Shown here in pieces: positions 52,838 through 62,606 of a stretch of 64,000 nt of DNA (position 1 is its first letter; each line of letters begins with the position of its first letter). The position numbers were made by a program, and so were the translations under genes. Source of the stretch: Polynucleobacter sp. MWH-Aus1W21 (GTDB taxonomy: Bacteria; Pseudomonadota; Gammaproteobacteria; Burkholderiales; Burkholderiaceae); the NCBI RefSeq assembly GCF_018687275.1, contig NZ_CP061287.1, positions 1,736,001 through 1,800,000 of the forward strand. The letters are read 5' to 3'. The notes under the pieces are model-generated. The model worked only from the letters and a program-made list of their open reading frames with translations, had not been told where the DNA came from and did not search any database.

Positions 52838-53463
52838 AATTTAAAAAATTGCGACTCCGGGGGTTGTAACTTCACTTGATTACCTTCTATTCGCAATCGT
52901 CCATCGAGGAACCATTTTACGGCCCGCGGGTAAATTTGATGCTCGGCCTTCAAAACCCGAGCCGCCAAGGTATCTGCATCATCCCCATCAAGCACTGGAA
53001 CTGAGGCCTGACAAATAATTGGTCCCTCATCAACACCCTCATTCACAAAGTGAACCGTAGCGCCATGTTCTTTGACCCCAGCCTCCAAAGCCCGCTCGTG
53101 CGTATGTAAGCCGGGAAAGGCTGGCAATAAAGCGGGGTGAATATTGATCAATCGCCCCTCAAAATGACGAATAAAGCCTGGGGTCAGAATTCTCATAAAG
53201 CCTGCTAGGACCACCAAATCAGCTCCGAGAGCATCGATCTGCTGGATTAGGGCGGTATCAAAGGATTCGCGAGAAGCGTGTGCTTTATGGTCAATGGCAA
53301 AGGCTGGAATGCCCTGCGAGCGAGCAAAATCAAGCCCCTTAGTCGCTGAGTGATTCGCTATTACCCCGGCAAAAGTAACCGGCCATTGCTCTTTTTGAGC
53401 GGTTTTAACAATGGCCTCGAAATTAGATCCGCGGCCTGAGATTAAGGTAACGATAGAAGGCAT
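52834..53463 (-). CDS. purN: Phosphoribosylglycinamide formyltransferase
   Basis: PurN adds formyl from 10-formyl-THF in the third step of purine synthesis. The SGRGSNFEAI loop (about residues 9-18) and FMRILTPGFIRHFEGRLINI, then HPALLPAFPGLHTHERAL with the catalytic His (about 105-120), and GATVHFVNEGVDEGP are typical. 209 residues is normal. The frame is open to a GTG at 53469, but ATG at 53463 gives the family start MPSIVTLISG. Its stop overlaps the rRNA methyltransferase start. Confidence 0.95.
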   Translation of the reverse strand: MPSIVTLISGRGSNFEAIVKTAQKEQWPVTFAGVIANHSATKGLDFARSQGIPAFAIDHKAHASRESFDTALIQQIDALGADLVVLAGFMRILTPGFIRHFEGRLINIHPALLPAFPGLHTHERALEAGVKEHGATVHFVNEGVDEGPIICQASVPVLDGDDADTLAARVLKAEHQIYPRAVKWFLDGRLRIEGNQVKLQPPESQFFKL

Positions 53464-53502
53464 GCCCACAATATAATTGATGGCTACCCTGAAAGCGATT
53501 TT

Positions 53503-54453
53503 GTGAACGTATTCCGTGCCCCCACCCAGTTTTCTGCAGGACCTGCTTGTGCTCTAACCATCGGTAATTTCGATGGCGTGCACAGGGGTCATCGCGCCCT
53601 GCTGAAAGAATTGGTTGATGGCGCCAAGAGTCGAGGCCTGGTCAGTTGCGTAATGACCTTTGAGCCACACCCAAAAGAATTCTTTTCGCCTGAACAGGCT
53701 CCGCCCCGCATTCTGAATTTGCGCGACAAATTAGCAGCACTTGCCGACATCGGAATTGATCGCGTGGTTGTAGAACACTTCAATGCCGCCTTTGCAAAAC
53801 TCGCCCCAGAAGAATTTGTTTCAGAAATTATCGTCAAGCGATTGAACGCTAAATGGATTTTGATCGGCGATGATTTTTGCTACGGCGCAAAACGCGCGGG
53901 AAACTTTGCTAGCTTGAAAGCGGCTGGCAAAAAATATGGTTTTGAAGTATCTAGCATTCAAACTGTCCAAGAAGAAGGTAATCGTATTTCAAGCTCTGCA
54001 CTACGCACAGCACTCGCAAGTGGTGACCTGCAGTTAGCTGAAAAATTATTGGGTCGCCCTTACGGTATTTCAGGTCACGTGATTCACGGTCAACAACTCG
54101 GCCGTCAGTTAGGCTTTCCAACTTTGAACTTAGCGGTTGCTAATCACTTGCATCATCGCAAACCAGCAACGACCGGAATCTTCACTGCGCAAGTTTTGGG
54201 TTTAGGTGATAAGCCACTGCCTGCGGTTGCAAGCTTGGGCGTAAGACCCACAGTGGAGGACGAGGGCAGAGTGTTGCTAGAGACCCATATCTTTGATTAC
54301 AACGCGGATGTATACGGAAAAATTATCACCGTAGAACTCCTTGAAAAAATCCGTGATGAGGCGAAGTACCCAGACCTCGCGACCCTTACACAAGCGATTG
54401 CAGCAGATGCAGCGCATGCCAGAAATTATTTCCAGAAAAAAGCTTATGTCTGA
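53503..54453 (+). CDS. ribF: Bifunctional riboflavin kinase / FAD synthetase
   Basis: RibF phosphorylates riboflavin to FMN and adenylates it to FAD. The N-terminal nucleotidyltransferase starts with LTIGNFDGVHRGHRALLKEL (HIGH-like, about residues 20-38) and has the later RISSSALRTAL segment; the C-terminal riboflavin kinase begins at about residue 185 (GRPYGISGHVIHGQQLGRQL, then GFPTLNL). 316 residues is normal. Start is GTG at 53503. Its last eight bases overlap the ileS start. Same direction chain with ileS and lspA is widely conserved. Confidence 0.95.
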   Translation: MNVFRAPTQFSAGPACALTIGNFDGVHRGHRALLKELVDGAKSRGLVSCVMTFEPHPKEFFSPEQAPPRILNLRDKLAALADIGIDRVVVEHFNAAFAKLAPEEFVSEIIVKRLNAKWILIGDDFCYGAKRAGNFASLKAAGKKYGFEVSSIQTVQEEGNRISSSALRTALASGDLQLAEKLLGRPYGISGHVIHGQQLGRQLGFPTLNLAVANHLHHRKPATTGIFTAQVLGLGDKPLPAVASLGVRPTVEDEGRVLLETHIFDYNADVYGKIITVELLEKIRDEAKYPDLATLTQAIAADAAHARNYFQKKAYV

Positions 54454-57307
54454 AAAAGAAAACTCTTATCCCGTTAATTTGCTAGATACCTCCTTTCCGA
54501 TGCGAGGGGATCTTGCTAAGCGCGAACCACAGTGGGTTGCTGGCTGGCAAAAAAATAAGCTCTACGAAAAGATTCGTGCAGCACATGCCAACCAACCGAA
54601 GTTCATCTTGCATGATGGCCCTCCGTATGCAAACGGCGATATTCATATAGGGCATGCAGTCAATAAGATTTTGAAAGACATGATTGTGAAGTCCCGCTGG
54701 CTCATGGGTTTTGATTCTGTCTATGTGCCAGGATGGGATTGTCATGGCATGCCAATTGAAATTCAGATTGAAAAAGAGTTTGGTAAAAATTTACCGACTG
54801 CTGAAGTTCAATCTAAGGCACGCGCCTACGCGCATGTCCAGGTTGAGAAACAAAAGAAAGATTTTGAGCGCTTAGGCGTTCTGGGAGATTGGAATAACCC
54901 CTATCTCACAATGAACTTCCGTAACGAAGCTGATGAAATCCGTGCTCTGGGCAAGATCTGGGAAAAAGGCTACGTCTTCCGTGGCTTAAAACCAGTCAAC
55001 TGGTGTTTTGATTGTGGCTCTGCACTTGCAGAAGCTGAAGTGGAATACCAAGACAAGACCGATCCAACAGTTGATGTCGGCTTTGCCTTTGATGATGCAC
55101 AGCGTCCGCAATTGGCTAAAGCATTTAGGCTCGCAGAGCTTCCAAATAAGCCCGGTCAAATCGTCATCTGGACAACTACTCCTTGGACCATTCCTGCGAA
55201 CCAAGCAATGAACGTTCATCCAGATCTGACTTATGCGCTCGTTGATGTTGGCGATAAATTATTAATCCTCGCAAAAGATCGCATTGAAACTTGTTTGCAA
55301 GACTATGGCCTTGAAGGCAAAGTGATTGCGACTTGCCAAGGCGCACAATTAGCAAATATTTCTTTCTGGCATCCATTGGCGCCATTACACGTAGGTTACA
55401 AACGCCTCTCACCAATTTATCCAGCTGAATATGTCACGCTCGATACGGGTACAGGCATTGTTCACTCAGCACCTGCTTATGGTGAAGAAGACTTTAAATC
55501 CTGCAAAGCAAACAAACTTGCTGACAAAGACATTCTCAATCCAGTCATGGGTAATGGCGTGTACGCGTCTTGGTTGCCGCTTTTTGCCAATGAATATATC
55601 TGGAAAGCAAACCCCAAGATTGTTGAAGCAATGCGTGAAGCGGGCAGCCTCTTACGCGATAAGACGTATACACACTCATACATGCATTGCTGGCGCCATA
55701 AGTCGCCCATCATTTACCGTGCCACTTCACAATGGTTTGCGAGCATGGATAAGAAACCATCTGATGGCAAAGCTAGCTTGCGTGAGACTGCACTCGCCGG
55801 CATTGAGAACACTGAGTTCTTCCCAGCCTGGGGTAAGCAGCGCTTAAACAGCATGATCGCCAACCGCCCCGACTGGACTTTGTCACGTCAGCGCCAATGG
55901 GGTGTGCCAATGGCTTTCTTTGTTCATAAGGAAAGTGGCGAGCCACATCCACGCACTGTTGAACTGCTTGAAGAAATTGCTAAGCGCGTAGAAAAAGAAG
56001 GTATTGAAGCCTGGCAAAAATTAGAAGTTGCCGAACTGCTGGGCGAAGAAGCTGCCCAATACGAAAAGAACAAAGATACCTTAGATGTTTGGTTTGATTC
56101 AGGCACAACGCATTGGCATGTCATTCGTGGTTCACACCGTGATGAGTTGTTAACTGCTGAAGCAGAAACACCAAACGGTCGCTTGGCTGACTTATACCTT
56201 GAAGGCTCTGACCAACATCGTGGCTGGTTCCACTCTTCCTTGCTAACAGGCGCCATGCTCGATGGCAAGCCACCATACAAAGCACTCTTGACTCACGGCT
56301 TCACCGTGGATGGTCAAGGTCGCAAGATGAGTAAGTCCGTGGGCAATGTGATTGCCCCTCAACAAGTAGCAGATAAGCTTGGCGCTGAAATTATTCGCCT
56401 CTGGGTAGCTTCTACCGACTACTCAGGCGAAATGACGATCTCGGACGAGATTCTCAAGCGCGTTACTGAGAGCTATCGCCGTATTCGTAATACGCTTCGC
56501 TTCTTGTTGGCCAACCTGTCAGATTTTGATCCAAGCAAGCACGCGATGCCCGCCGACCAGTGGCTTGAGATTGATCGCTATGCTGTTGCGCTTGCTAACG
56601 CACTACAGAATGATGTTGAGGCACACTATAAGGCTTATGAATTCCAACCTGCTGTCGCGCGCATGTTGACTTTCTGTTCTGAAGATTTAGGCGGCTTCTA
56701 CCTAGATATTCTGAAAGATCGCCTCTACACCAGCGCACCAGATTCCCCCGATCGCCGTGCAGCGCAGAACGCTCTATTCCATATCACTCGCAATCTCTTG
56801 AAATGGCTGTCTCCATTCCTCTCCTTCACAGCAGAAGAAGCCTGGAAAGATTTTCCGCATGGGTCAGGAACTAAGCCTGCTGAATCTATCTTCATGGAAG
56901 AGTTTGGTCATTTCCCAGAAATTGCTCATGCTGATGAGTTGCTCGCCAAATGGAGTCGCATTCGTGAAATTCGCTCTGAAGTGACTAAGGCAATTGAAGT
57001 GGAGCGCGAGGCCGGCAATGTGGGCTCATCCTTACAAGCAGAGCTGACAATCAAAGTGGGTGATATCGACTTTGCGATTTTGCATTCGCTTGAAGATGAC
57101 TTACGCTTTGTCACTATCACCTCTAGTGCCAATATTGAGTTGAGTAATGCAGGCCTAGAAGTATTGGTAAGGGGCAGTCAATATAAGAAGTGTGGTCGCT
57201 GCTGGCATCATACCAAAGATGTTGGAAGCAATGTCGATCACCCAGAATTGTGTGGTCGCTGCATTAGCAACTTATTTGGCGACGGTAATCACCGTCTATT
57301 TGCTTAA
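54446..57307 (+). CDS. ileS: Isoleucyl-tRNA synthetase
   Basis: IleRS charges tRNA-Ile and edits valine. It has PPYANGDIHIGHAVNKILKD (HIGH, about residues 56-75), the CP1 editing domain (about 200-400, WTTTPWTIPANQA), KMSKSVGNVI (KMSKS, about 628), the anticodon-binding domain and a C-terminal zinc ribbon (CGRCWHH and CGRCISN, about 910-945). 953 residues is normal. The frame is open upstream to 54341, but that part lies within ribF; ATG at 54446 is chosen. Confidence 0.97.
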   Translation: MSEKENSYPVNLLDTSFPMRGDLAKREPQWVAGWQKNKLYEKIRAAHANQPKFILHDGPPYANGDIHIGHAVNKILKDMIVKSRWLMGFDSVYVPGWDCHGMPIEIQIEKEFGKNLPTAEVQSKARAYAHVQVEKQKKDFERLGVLGDWNNPYLTMNFRNEADEIRALGKIWEKGYVFRGLKPVNWCFDCGSALAEAEVEYQDKTDPTVDVGFAFDDAQRPQLAKAFRLAELPNKPGQIVIWTTTPWTIPANQAMNVHPDLTYALVDVGDKLLILAKDRIETCLQDYGLEGKVIATCQGAQLANISFWHPLAPLHVGYKRLSPIYPAEYVTLDTGTGIVHSAPAYGEEDFKSCKANKLADKDILNPVMGNGVYASWLPLFANEYIWKANPKIVEAMREAGSLLRDKTYTHSYMHCWRHKSPIIYRATSQWFASMDKKPSDGKASLRETALAGIENTEFFPAWGKQRLNSMIANRPDWTLSRQRQWGVPMAFFVHKESGEPHPRTVELLEEIAKRVEKEGIEAWQKLEVAELLGEEAAQYEKNKDTLDVWFDSGTTHWHVIRGSHRDELLTAEAETPNGRLADLYLEGSDQHRGWFHSSLLTGAMLDGKPPYKALLTHGFTVDGQGRKMSKSVGNVIAPQQVADKLGAEIIRLWVASTDYSGEMTISDEILKRVTESYRRIRNTLRFLLANLSDFDPSKHAMPADQWLEIDRYAVALANALQNDVEAHYKAYEFQPAVARMLTFCSEDLGGFYLDILKDRLYTSAPDSPDRRAAQNALFHITRNLLKWLSPFLSFTAEEAWKDFPHGSGTKPAESIFMEEFGHFPEIAHADELLAKWSRIREIRSEVTKAIEVEREAGNVGSSLQAELTIKVGDIDFAILHSLEDDLRFVTITSSANIELSNAGLEVLVRGSQYKKCGRCWHHTKDVGSNVDHPELCGRCISNLFGDGNHRLFA

Positions 57308-57318
57308 GAGCCCTTCAT

Positions 57319-57810
57319 ATGAAAAGCCTTACCCTGCTTCGTTATCTCGCAATTGCGATCATCGTGCTCTTGCTAGATCAACTCAGCAAGTGGTCGGCAC
57401 TGAGTAATTTGCAGATGGGGGTACCTGAACCAGTATTACCCTTCTTAAATTGGTTACTCCTCTTTAATCCAGGTGCAGCATTTTCATTTCTGGCGCAAGG
57501 TTCTGGTTGGCAGCGCTGGTTCTTCACCATTCTTGGTCTGGCAGCCTCTATCTACATTATTTGGCTTCTATATAAAAGCCAAAGCGACAAACTACTCTGC
57601 ATAGCTCTGAGTCTTATCTTGGGTGGAGCCCTGGGAAACGTCCTGGATCGAGTCATGTATGGTGCTGTGGTCGACTTTATCGATCTGTATTACGCCAATT
57701 GGCATTGGCCAGCATTCAATATTGCTGATAGCGCTATCTGTATTGGCGCCGCCCTCATCATTTGGGGTGAATTACGCAAGTCATTTGGCAAATCTGCCCA
57801 ATCCCATTAA
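57319..57810 (+). CDS. lspA: Lipoprotein signal peptidase (signal peptidase II)
   Basis: LspA cuts lipoprotein signal peptides at the lipidated Cys. The 163 residues make four helices and contain the conserved DQLSKW at about residues 20-25, FNPGAAFSFLA (about 50), LGGALGNVLDRVMYGAVVDF (about 102-121, with first catalytic Asp) and FNIADSAICIGA (second catalytic Asp, about 143). It follows ileS by 11 bases. The livK lipoprotein of this window is one potential client. Confidence 0.96.
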   Translation: MKSLTLLRYLAIAIIVLLLDQLSKWSALSNLQMGVPEPVLPFLNWLLLFNPGAAFSFLAQGSGWQRWFFTILGLAASIYIIWLLYKSQSDKLLCIALSLILGGALGNVLDRVMYGAVVDFIDLYYANWHWPAFNIADSAICIGAALIIWGELRKSFGKSAQSH

Positions 57811-57819
57811 GCTGGCGCC

Positions 57820-59031
57820 ATGCAATCACTTATTAATAAGAAGATCGTTCTCGGCATCTCTGGCGGCATTGCAGCCTATAAAGCTCCAGAACTTGCTCGC
57901 CAGTTAATGCAAGAAGGTGCTTCGGTACAAGTAGTCATGACTGAAGCTGCTCAGCAATTTGTAACACCAGTAACCATGCAAGCCCTCACAGGCAACCCAG
58001 TTTATTTAAGCCAATGGGATAGCACCATTCCAAATAATATGGCGCACATTGAACTATCTCGTTCAGCAGATGCCATTTTGATTGCGCCCGCAAGCGCTGA
58101 TCTGATGGCTAAGCTTTCATTGGGCTTGGCTGACGACTTGTTGACTACTTTATGCCTTGCAAGAGATTGCCCACTTTTGCTGACTCCAGCAATGAATAAA
58201 CAAATGTGGGAGCACGCAGCTACCCAGAGAAGTGCGCAAAGACTGATTGAGGATGGCGTTACCCTGCTTGGCCCTGCCAGTGGTTTCCAAGCTTGTGGTG
58301 AAGTAGGCATGGGCAGAATGCTCGAACCTGCTGAAATTACCGAGCAAGTGATTGCCTTCTTCCAGAAAAAAACTTTAGTCGGTAAAAAAGTACTGATTAC
58401 TGCCGGCCCTACTTTTGAAGCAATCGATCCAGTGCGGGGCATCACCAATCACAGCTCAGGCAAGATGGGTTTTGCAATTGCGAGAGCTGCTATCGAAGCC
58501 GGTGCTCAAGTCCACCTCATTGCTGGCCCCTGCGATCTTGATACACCACTGTTGGCAACAGGACAAATTACCCGCACTAACGTAGTTAGCGCCAAAGAAA
58601 TGCACACAGCCGCCTTAAATGCTACCGACTGCGATATTTTCTTTGCTGTAGCTGCTGTTGCTGACTGGAGAATCGCCAAGCCCGCAAAAGAAAAGATTAA
58701 GCGCGAGGGTAAGCAAGCCCCTAACCTAGAATTTATTGCTAACCCAGACATCTTGCTAGATGTTGCCAAGACGGTCAAGACCAAAGGCGGGAAGTCCTAC
58801 CCTTATTGCGTTGGTTTTGCTGCCGAATCTAATGACCTTGAAAAGCATGCCGACGAAAAGCGTAAGCGCAAAGGCATACCAATGATTGTCGGCAATATCG
58901 GCCCAGATACCTTTGGCAGCGACCTCAATCAATTGATTGTTATTGACGCTAGTGGGAGCAAGAAAATTGCTAAGGCAGAAAAACTGCAATTAGCACGCCA
59001 ACTCATTCAATTAGTTGCCAAGAAAATTTAA
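57820..59031 (+). CDS. coaBC: Bifunctional phosphopantothenoylcysteine decarboxylase / phosphopantothenate-cysteine ligase
   Basis: CoaBC makes 4'-phosphopantetheine for CoA. The N-terminal decarboxylase (about 1-185) has the FMN-binding start KKIVLGISGGIAAYKAPEL, the catalytic His in NNMAHIELSRSADAILIAPA and the MNKQMWEHAATQ loop. The ligase (about 190-403) starts KKVLITAGPTFEAIDPVRGI and contains NHSSGKMGFAIARAA and FAVAAVADWR. 403 residues is full length. It sits between lspA and dut. Confidence 0.96.
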   Translation: MQSLINKKIVLGISGGIAAYKAPELARQLMQEGASVQVVMTEAAQQFVTPVTMQALTGNPVYLSQWDSTIPNNMAHIELSRSADAILIAPASADLMAKLSLGLADDLLTTLCLARDCPLLLTPAMNKQMWEHAATQRSAQRLIEDGVTLLGPASGFQACGEVGMGRMLEPAEITEQVIAFFQKKTLVGKKVLITAGPTFEAIDPVRGITNHSSGKMGFAIARAAIEAGAQVHLIAGPCDLDTPLLATGQITRTNVVSAKEMHTAALNATDCDIFFAVAAVADWRIAKPAKEKIKREGKQAPNLEFIANPDILLDVAKTVKTKGGKSYPYCVGFAAESNDLEKHADEKRKRKGIPMIVGNIGPDTFGSDLNQLIVIDASGSKKIAKAEKLQLARQLIQLVAKKI

Positions 59032-59078
59032 GCAGCACCCCCACTTTTTTACTTACATTCCCCGTTTTAGGAAATTCC

Positions 59079-59528
59079 ATGCAATCTCTCCAAGTCAAAA
59101 TTCTCGATGAACGTATGCGCGACCAATTGCCAACCTATGGCACACCTGGCAGCGCTGGACTCGATTTACGCGCTTGCATTGATGAGGCGATCGAAATTGC
59201 CCCAGGTCAAACGGTTCTTGTGCCGACTGGCTTAGCAATTTACGTCGAAGATCCAGGCTATGCAGCGTTCATCCTTCCACGCTCAGGATTAGGTCATAAA
59301 CATGGCATCGTACTGGGTAACCTAGTGGGCCTAATCGATTCTGACTACCAGGGTCAACTGATGGTGAGCACCTGGAATCGCGGATCAACCCTATTCAAAC
59401 TTGAGCCGATGGAGCGCTTAGCTCAATTGGTGGTGATGCCAGTGCAACAGGTGGAACTTAAAGTAGTGGAAGAGTTCACCGAAAGCAGTCGTGGTGCAGG
59501 TGGTTTTGGCAGCACTGGCAGAGCTTAA
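59079..59528 (+). CDS. dut: dUTP diphosphatase
   Basis: Dut hydrolyses dUTP to dUMP, keeping uracil out of DNA and supplying dTMP synthesis. The five trimer motifs are present: GSAGLDLRAC (about residue 23), LPRSGLGHKHG (about 71), NLVGLIDSDYQGQ (about 85), RLAQLVVMPV (about 113) and SSRGAGGFGSTG (C-terminal arm, about 137). 149 residues is normal. It is the last gene of the ribF-ileS-lspA-coaBC-dut chain (47 bases after coaBC), followed by a terminator. Confidence 0.96.
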   Translation: MQSLQVKILDERMRDQLPTYGTPGSAGLDLRACIDEAIEIAPGQTVLVPTGLAIYVEDPGYAAFILPRSGLGHKHGIVLGNLVGLIDSDYQGQLMVSTWNRGSTLFKLEPMERLAQLVVMPVQQVELKVVEEFTESSRGAGGFGSTGRA

Positions 59529-59564
59529 GTCATGCTCTTTTTTAAACGCCTGTATCGTTGAAAC

Positions 59565-59594
59565 AAAAAAGCCACCTGTAGGTGGCTTTTCTTT
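59565..59594. terminator. Bidirectional terminator after dut
   Basis: AAAAGCCACCT and AGGTGGCTTTT form a stem with a tiny loop (GT/TA-containing), with T-run on both strands. It serves dut on the plus strand and the small protein gene on the minus strand. Confidence 0.85.
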
Positions 59595-59608
59595 GAAGCG
59601 CGAATTGC

Positions 59609-59842
59609 TTATTTACGAATATGTGCTTTACGAGCAGCATCTTGTGACATGCCAGCGCCAGCACCTTCACGAGATTCTTTTTCAGCAGTAATCTCTTTGC
59701 GACGCTCTTTGCAAGAACCGGCAATCTCTTGCAGAGCTTTACGAGCACGAGCAGCAGAAGCTTTAATGCCTTTACCTTGAAACTTTTCATTCTCAGCTTT
59801 GTAAGTTTCAAAAGCTTCTAGTAATTTATCGTGATGAGACAT
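59609..59842 (-). CDS. Small basic helical protein of unknown function (77 aa)
   Basis: The family is not named to my knowledge. The sequence MSHHDKLLEAFETYKAENEK then KFQGKGIKASAARARKALQE is a predicted all-helical, strongly charged protein. Lys/Arg-rich and Ala-rich segments recall nucleoid-associated or ribosome-linked small proteins, but no domain is proven. AAGGAAAAT precedes the ATG. It lies between the dut terminator and the leftward clpA, 43 bases from the clpA stop, and is in the clpA direction, so it may share its transcript. Confidence 0.75.
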   Translation of the reverse strand: MSHHDKLLEAFETYKAENEKFQGKGIKASAARARKALQEIAGSCKERRKEITAEKESREGAGAGMSQDAARKAHIRK

Positions 59843-59885
59843 ATTTTCCTTTTTTGGTTTGGATTTATTTAAATAAATAGGTTTA

Positions 59886-62192
59886 TTAAATTTCTTCTGC
59901 TGGCGCTACATCTGCCTTAGTGCGTTTCCCTGGCAATACCGGAGCCTCAAAGTTCAAGAGCACTTTACCATCAGCATCAATATCAACATCGACATGACCG
60001 CCTTGAGCTAGCTTGCCAAATAAAAGCTCGTCAGCTAGCGCTTTACGCACAGTATCCTGAATAATGCGCTGCATTGGACGTGCGCCCATCAATGGATCAA
60101 AGCCATGCTTAGCCAAATGGGCACGCAATGCTGGACTAAATGTTGCATCTACCTTCTTCTCATGCAATTGCTCTTCAAGCTGCATTAAGAACTTGTCAAC
60201 CACGCGCATGATGATGGACTCATCAAGTGCCTTGAAGGAGACGATAGCATCCAGGCGATTGCGGAACTCTGGTGTAAAGAACTTCTTGATGTCAGCCATC
60301 TCATCACCAGACTCACGTGCATTGGTAAAGCCAATGGTGGACTTCTGCATTGCCTCGGCACCAGCATTTGTAGTCATGATGATGATCACGTTACGGAAAT
60401 CAGTCTTACGACCGTTGTTATCCGTCAAGGTTCCATGGTCCATTACCTGCAACAAGATATTGAAGATGTCTGGATGGGCTTTTTCAATCTCATCAAGCAA
60501 GAGTACGCAATGTGGCTTCTTATTCACCGCTTCTGTGAGTAAGCCACCTTGATCGAAGCCAACATAACCTGGAGGCGCGCCAATTAAACGACTTACCGCA
60601 TGGCGCTCCATATACTCAGACATATCAAAACGTAGCAACTCAATACCAAGGATGTAAGCAAGTTGTTTAGCCACCTCAGTCTTACCCACCCCAGTAGGGC
60701 CAGAGAATAAGAAAGAGCCAATTGGGCGATCAATCTTGCCAAGACCCGCGCGCGTCATCTTAATGGCGCTAGCCAGGGATTCGACTGCAGGGTCTTGACC
60801 AAATACGACGCTCTTGATGTCACGATCTAAAGTTTGTAACTTACTGCGGTCATCCACCGTGACTGATTGTGGCGGTATGCGCGCAATCTTTGCCACAATC
60901 TCTTCAATCTCTGGACGGCCAATCGTTTTCTTCTGTTTAGACTTTGGCAATATACGTTGAGCGGCACCAGCCTCATCAATCACATCAATTGCTTTATCCG
61001 GCAAATGACGGTCATTGATATAACGAGCAGACAGTTCAGCAGCAGCCACCAATGCACCAGCCGCATACTTCACGCTGTGATGCTCTTCGAAACGGGACTT
61101 CAAGCCACGAAGAATTTGCACTGTTTGATCTACGGTTGGCTCTACAACGTCCACCTTTTGGAAACGGCGTGACAAAGCTGCGTCTTTTTCAAAGATGCCG
61201 CGATATTCTGTAAAGGTAGTTGCACCGATGCATTTAAGCTGACCATTAGACAACGCAGGCTTTAATAAATTACTTGCATCCAATGTTCCACCAGAAGCAG
61301 CACCCGCACCGATCAGTGTGTGAATTTCATCGATGAACAAAACGCCATGCGCGTGATCTTTAAGAGACTTGAGAACACTCTTTAAGCGCTGCTCAAAATC
61401 ACCACGATATTTAGTGCCCGCTAAAAGGGCGCCCATATCCAAAGAGTAAACAGTAGCGTTGGCCAAAATTTCAGGCACATCACCTTTCACAATTCTCCAA
61501 GCAAGACCCTCAGCAATTGCCGTCTTACCTACGCCAGCTTCACCAACCAATAATGGGTTGTTCTTACGGCGACGGCACAAAACCTGAATAACACGCTCTA
61601 CTTCGCTCTCGCGCCCAATCAAAGGGTCAATCTTGCCTTGGCGAGCCATTACGTTAAGGTTTTGGGTGTACTGCTCCAGCGGGCTTTCTTTGCCAGAAGC
61701 GCTAGATTCTTCAGCTTCCTGAGAAGGCTCAGCAGGCTTCACATGCTCAGACTGATCTTTGCGAACGCCATGACTAATGAAGTTCACCACATCTAAACGT
61801 GTCACACCTTGCTGCTGCAAGAAATACACTGCGTGCGAATCTTTTTCACCGAAGATAGCAACCAATACATTTGCACCAGTCACTTCTTTCTTACCATTTG
61901 AAGTTGACTGCACATGCATGATGGCGCGTTGAATCACTCGCTGAAAGCCTAATGTAGGTTGAGTATCGACCTCGTCGTTACCTGGCACCACAGGCGTGTT
62001 GTCGTTGATAAAGTTTTTGAGTTGTGCGCGCAGCTCTGCAATATTGACTGCGCAGGCCTTTAAAACCTCAACCGCAGTAGCGTTATCCAGTAAGGCTGCG
62101 AGCAAATGCTCGACTGTGATGAACTCATGTCGCGATGCCCTTGCGTCAACAAACGCCATGTGCAAACTCACTTCTAATTCTTGGGCAATCAT
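59886..62192 (-). CDS. clpA: ATP-dependent Clp protease ATPase subunit ClpA
   Basis: ClpA is the AAA+ unfoldase for ClpP. The N-domain (about 1-145) is followed by NBD1 with GEAGVGKTAIAEG (Walker A, about 212) and LFIDEIHTLIGAGAASGGTLD (Walker B), and NBD2 with GPTGVGKTEVAKQ (about 495) and LLLDEIEKAHPDIF. The IGL-type ClpP-binding loop (GFDQG area) and RNRLDAIVSF are seen. 768 residues. The frame is open to 62210, but ATG at 62192 has GGAGGA upstream and overlaps the clpS stop. Confidence 0.96.
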   Translation of the reverse strand: MIAQELEVSLHMAFVDARASRHEFITVEHLLAALLDNATAVEVLKACAVNIAELRAQLKNFINDNTPVVPGNDEVDTQPTLGFQRVIQRAIMHVQSTSNGKKEVTGANVLVAIFGEKDSHAVYFLQQQGVTRLDVVNFISHGVRKDQSEHVKPAEPSQEAEESSASGKESPLEQYTQNLNVMARQGKIDPLIGRESEVERVIQVLCRRRKNNPLLVGEAGVGKTAIAEGLAWRIVKGDVPEILANATVYSLDMGALLAGTKYRGDFEQRLKSVLKSLKDHAHGVLFIDEIHTLIGAGAASGGTLDASNLLKPALSNGQLKCIGATTFTEYRGIFEKDAALSRRFQKVDVVEPTVDQTVQILRGLKSRFEEHHSVKYAAGALVAAAELSARYINDRHLPDKAIDVIDEAGAAQRILPKSKQKKTIGRPEIEEIVAKIARIPPQSVTVDDRSKLQTLDRDIKSVVFGQDPAVESLASAIKMTRAGLGKIDRPIGSFLFSGPTGVGKTEVAKQLAYILGIELLRFDMSEYMERHAVSRLIGAPPGYVGFDQGGLLTEAVNKKPHCVLLLDEIEKAHPDIFNILLQVMDHGTLTDNNGRKTDFRNVIIIMTTNAGAEAMQKSTIGFTNARESGDEMADIKKFFTPEFRNRLDAIVSFKALDESIIMRVVDKFLMQLEEQLHEKKVDATFSPALRAHLAKHGFDPLMGARPMQRIIQDTVRKALADELLFGKLAQGGHVDVDIDADGKVLLNFEAPVLPGKRTKADVAPAEEI

Positions 62193-62536
62193 GCTTCCTC
62201 CATAGTGCACTGTAGTGGGTGACCCGCTTCACGGGAGAGTTCAATAACTTGATGCACTTTCGTGGCAGCAACATCGCGGGTAAATACTCCGCAGACGCCC
62301 TTGCCAACTAAATGCACTTGCAGCATGATGCGAGTAGCTGTTTCATGATCCTTATTAAAATACTCCTGAATCACCATCACCACAAATTCCATAGGCGTGT
62401 AATCGTCATTCAATAGTAAAACTTTATACATCGATGGCGCCTTAACTTGCTCGACCTGTTTTTCGAGAAGAATAGTGTCCTCGACATACGGATTGCCAGG
62501 GTTGCCAGTAGTGGGATTTTTTGGTGCGCGACTCAT
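62189..62536 (-). CDS. clpS: ATP-dependent Clp protease adaptor ClpS
   Basis: ClpS delivers N-end-rule substrates to ClpAP. After a disordered start, the core (about 40-115) has YKVLLLNDDYTPMEFVVMVI (substrate pocket with NDD), HETATRIMLQVHLVGKGVCG and the HQVIELSREAGHPLQCTMEE end. ATG at 62536 gives 115 residues; ATG at 62545 and GTG at 62554 are in frame. It overlaps clpA by ATGA. Confidence 0.95.
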   Translation of the reverse strand: MSRAPKNPTTGNPGNPYVEDTILLEKQVEQVKAPSMYKVLLLNDDYTPMEFVVMVIQEYFNKDHETATRIMLQVHLVGKGVCGVFTRDVAATKVHQVIELSREAGHPLQCTMEEA

Positions 62537-62606
62537 GAGAAACATTCTAAACACAGATATTGAAACTTTAATTTACTAGGGTCTTGTTGCGAAAACCACG
62601 CAAAAA

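Noticed and set aside
54341..54445. N-terminal extension of isoleucyl-tRNA synthetase
   Set aside because: It lies within the end of ribF in another frame; the normal family start is the ATG at 54446.
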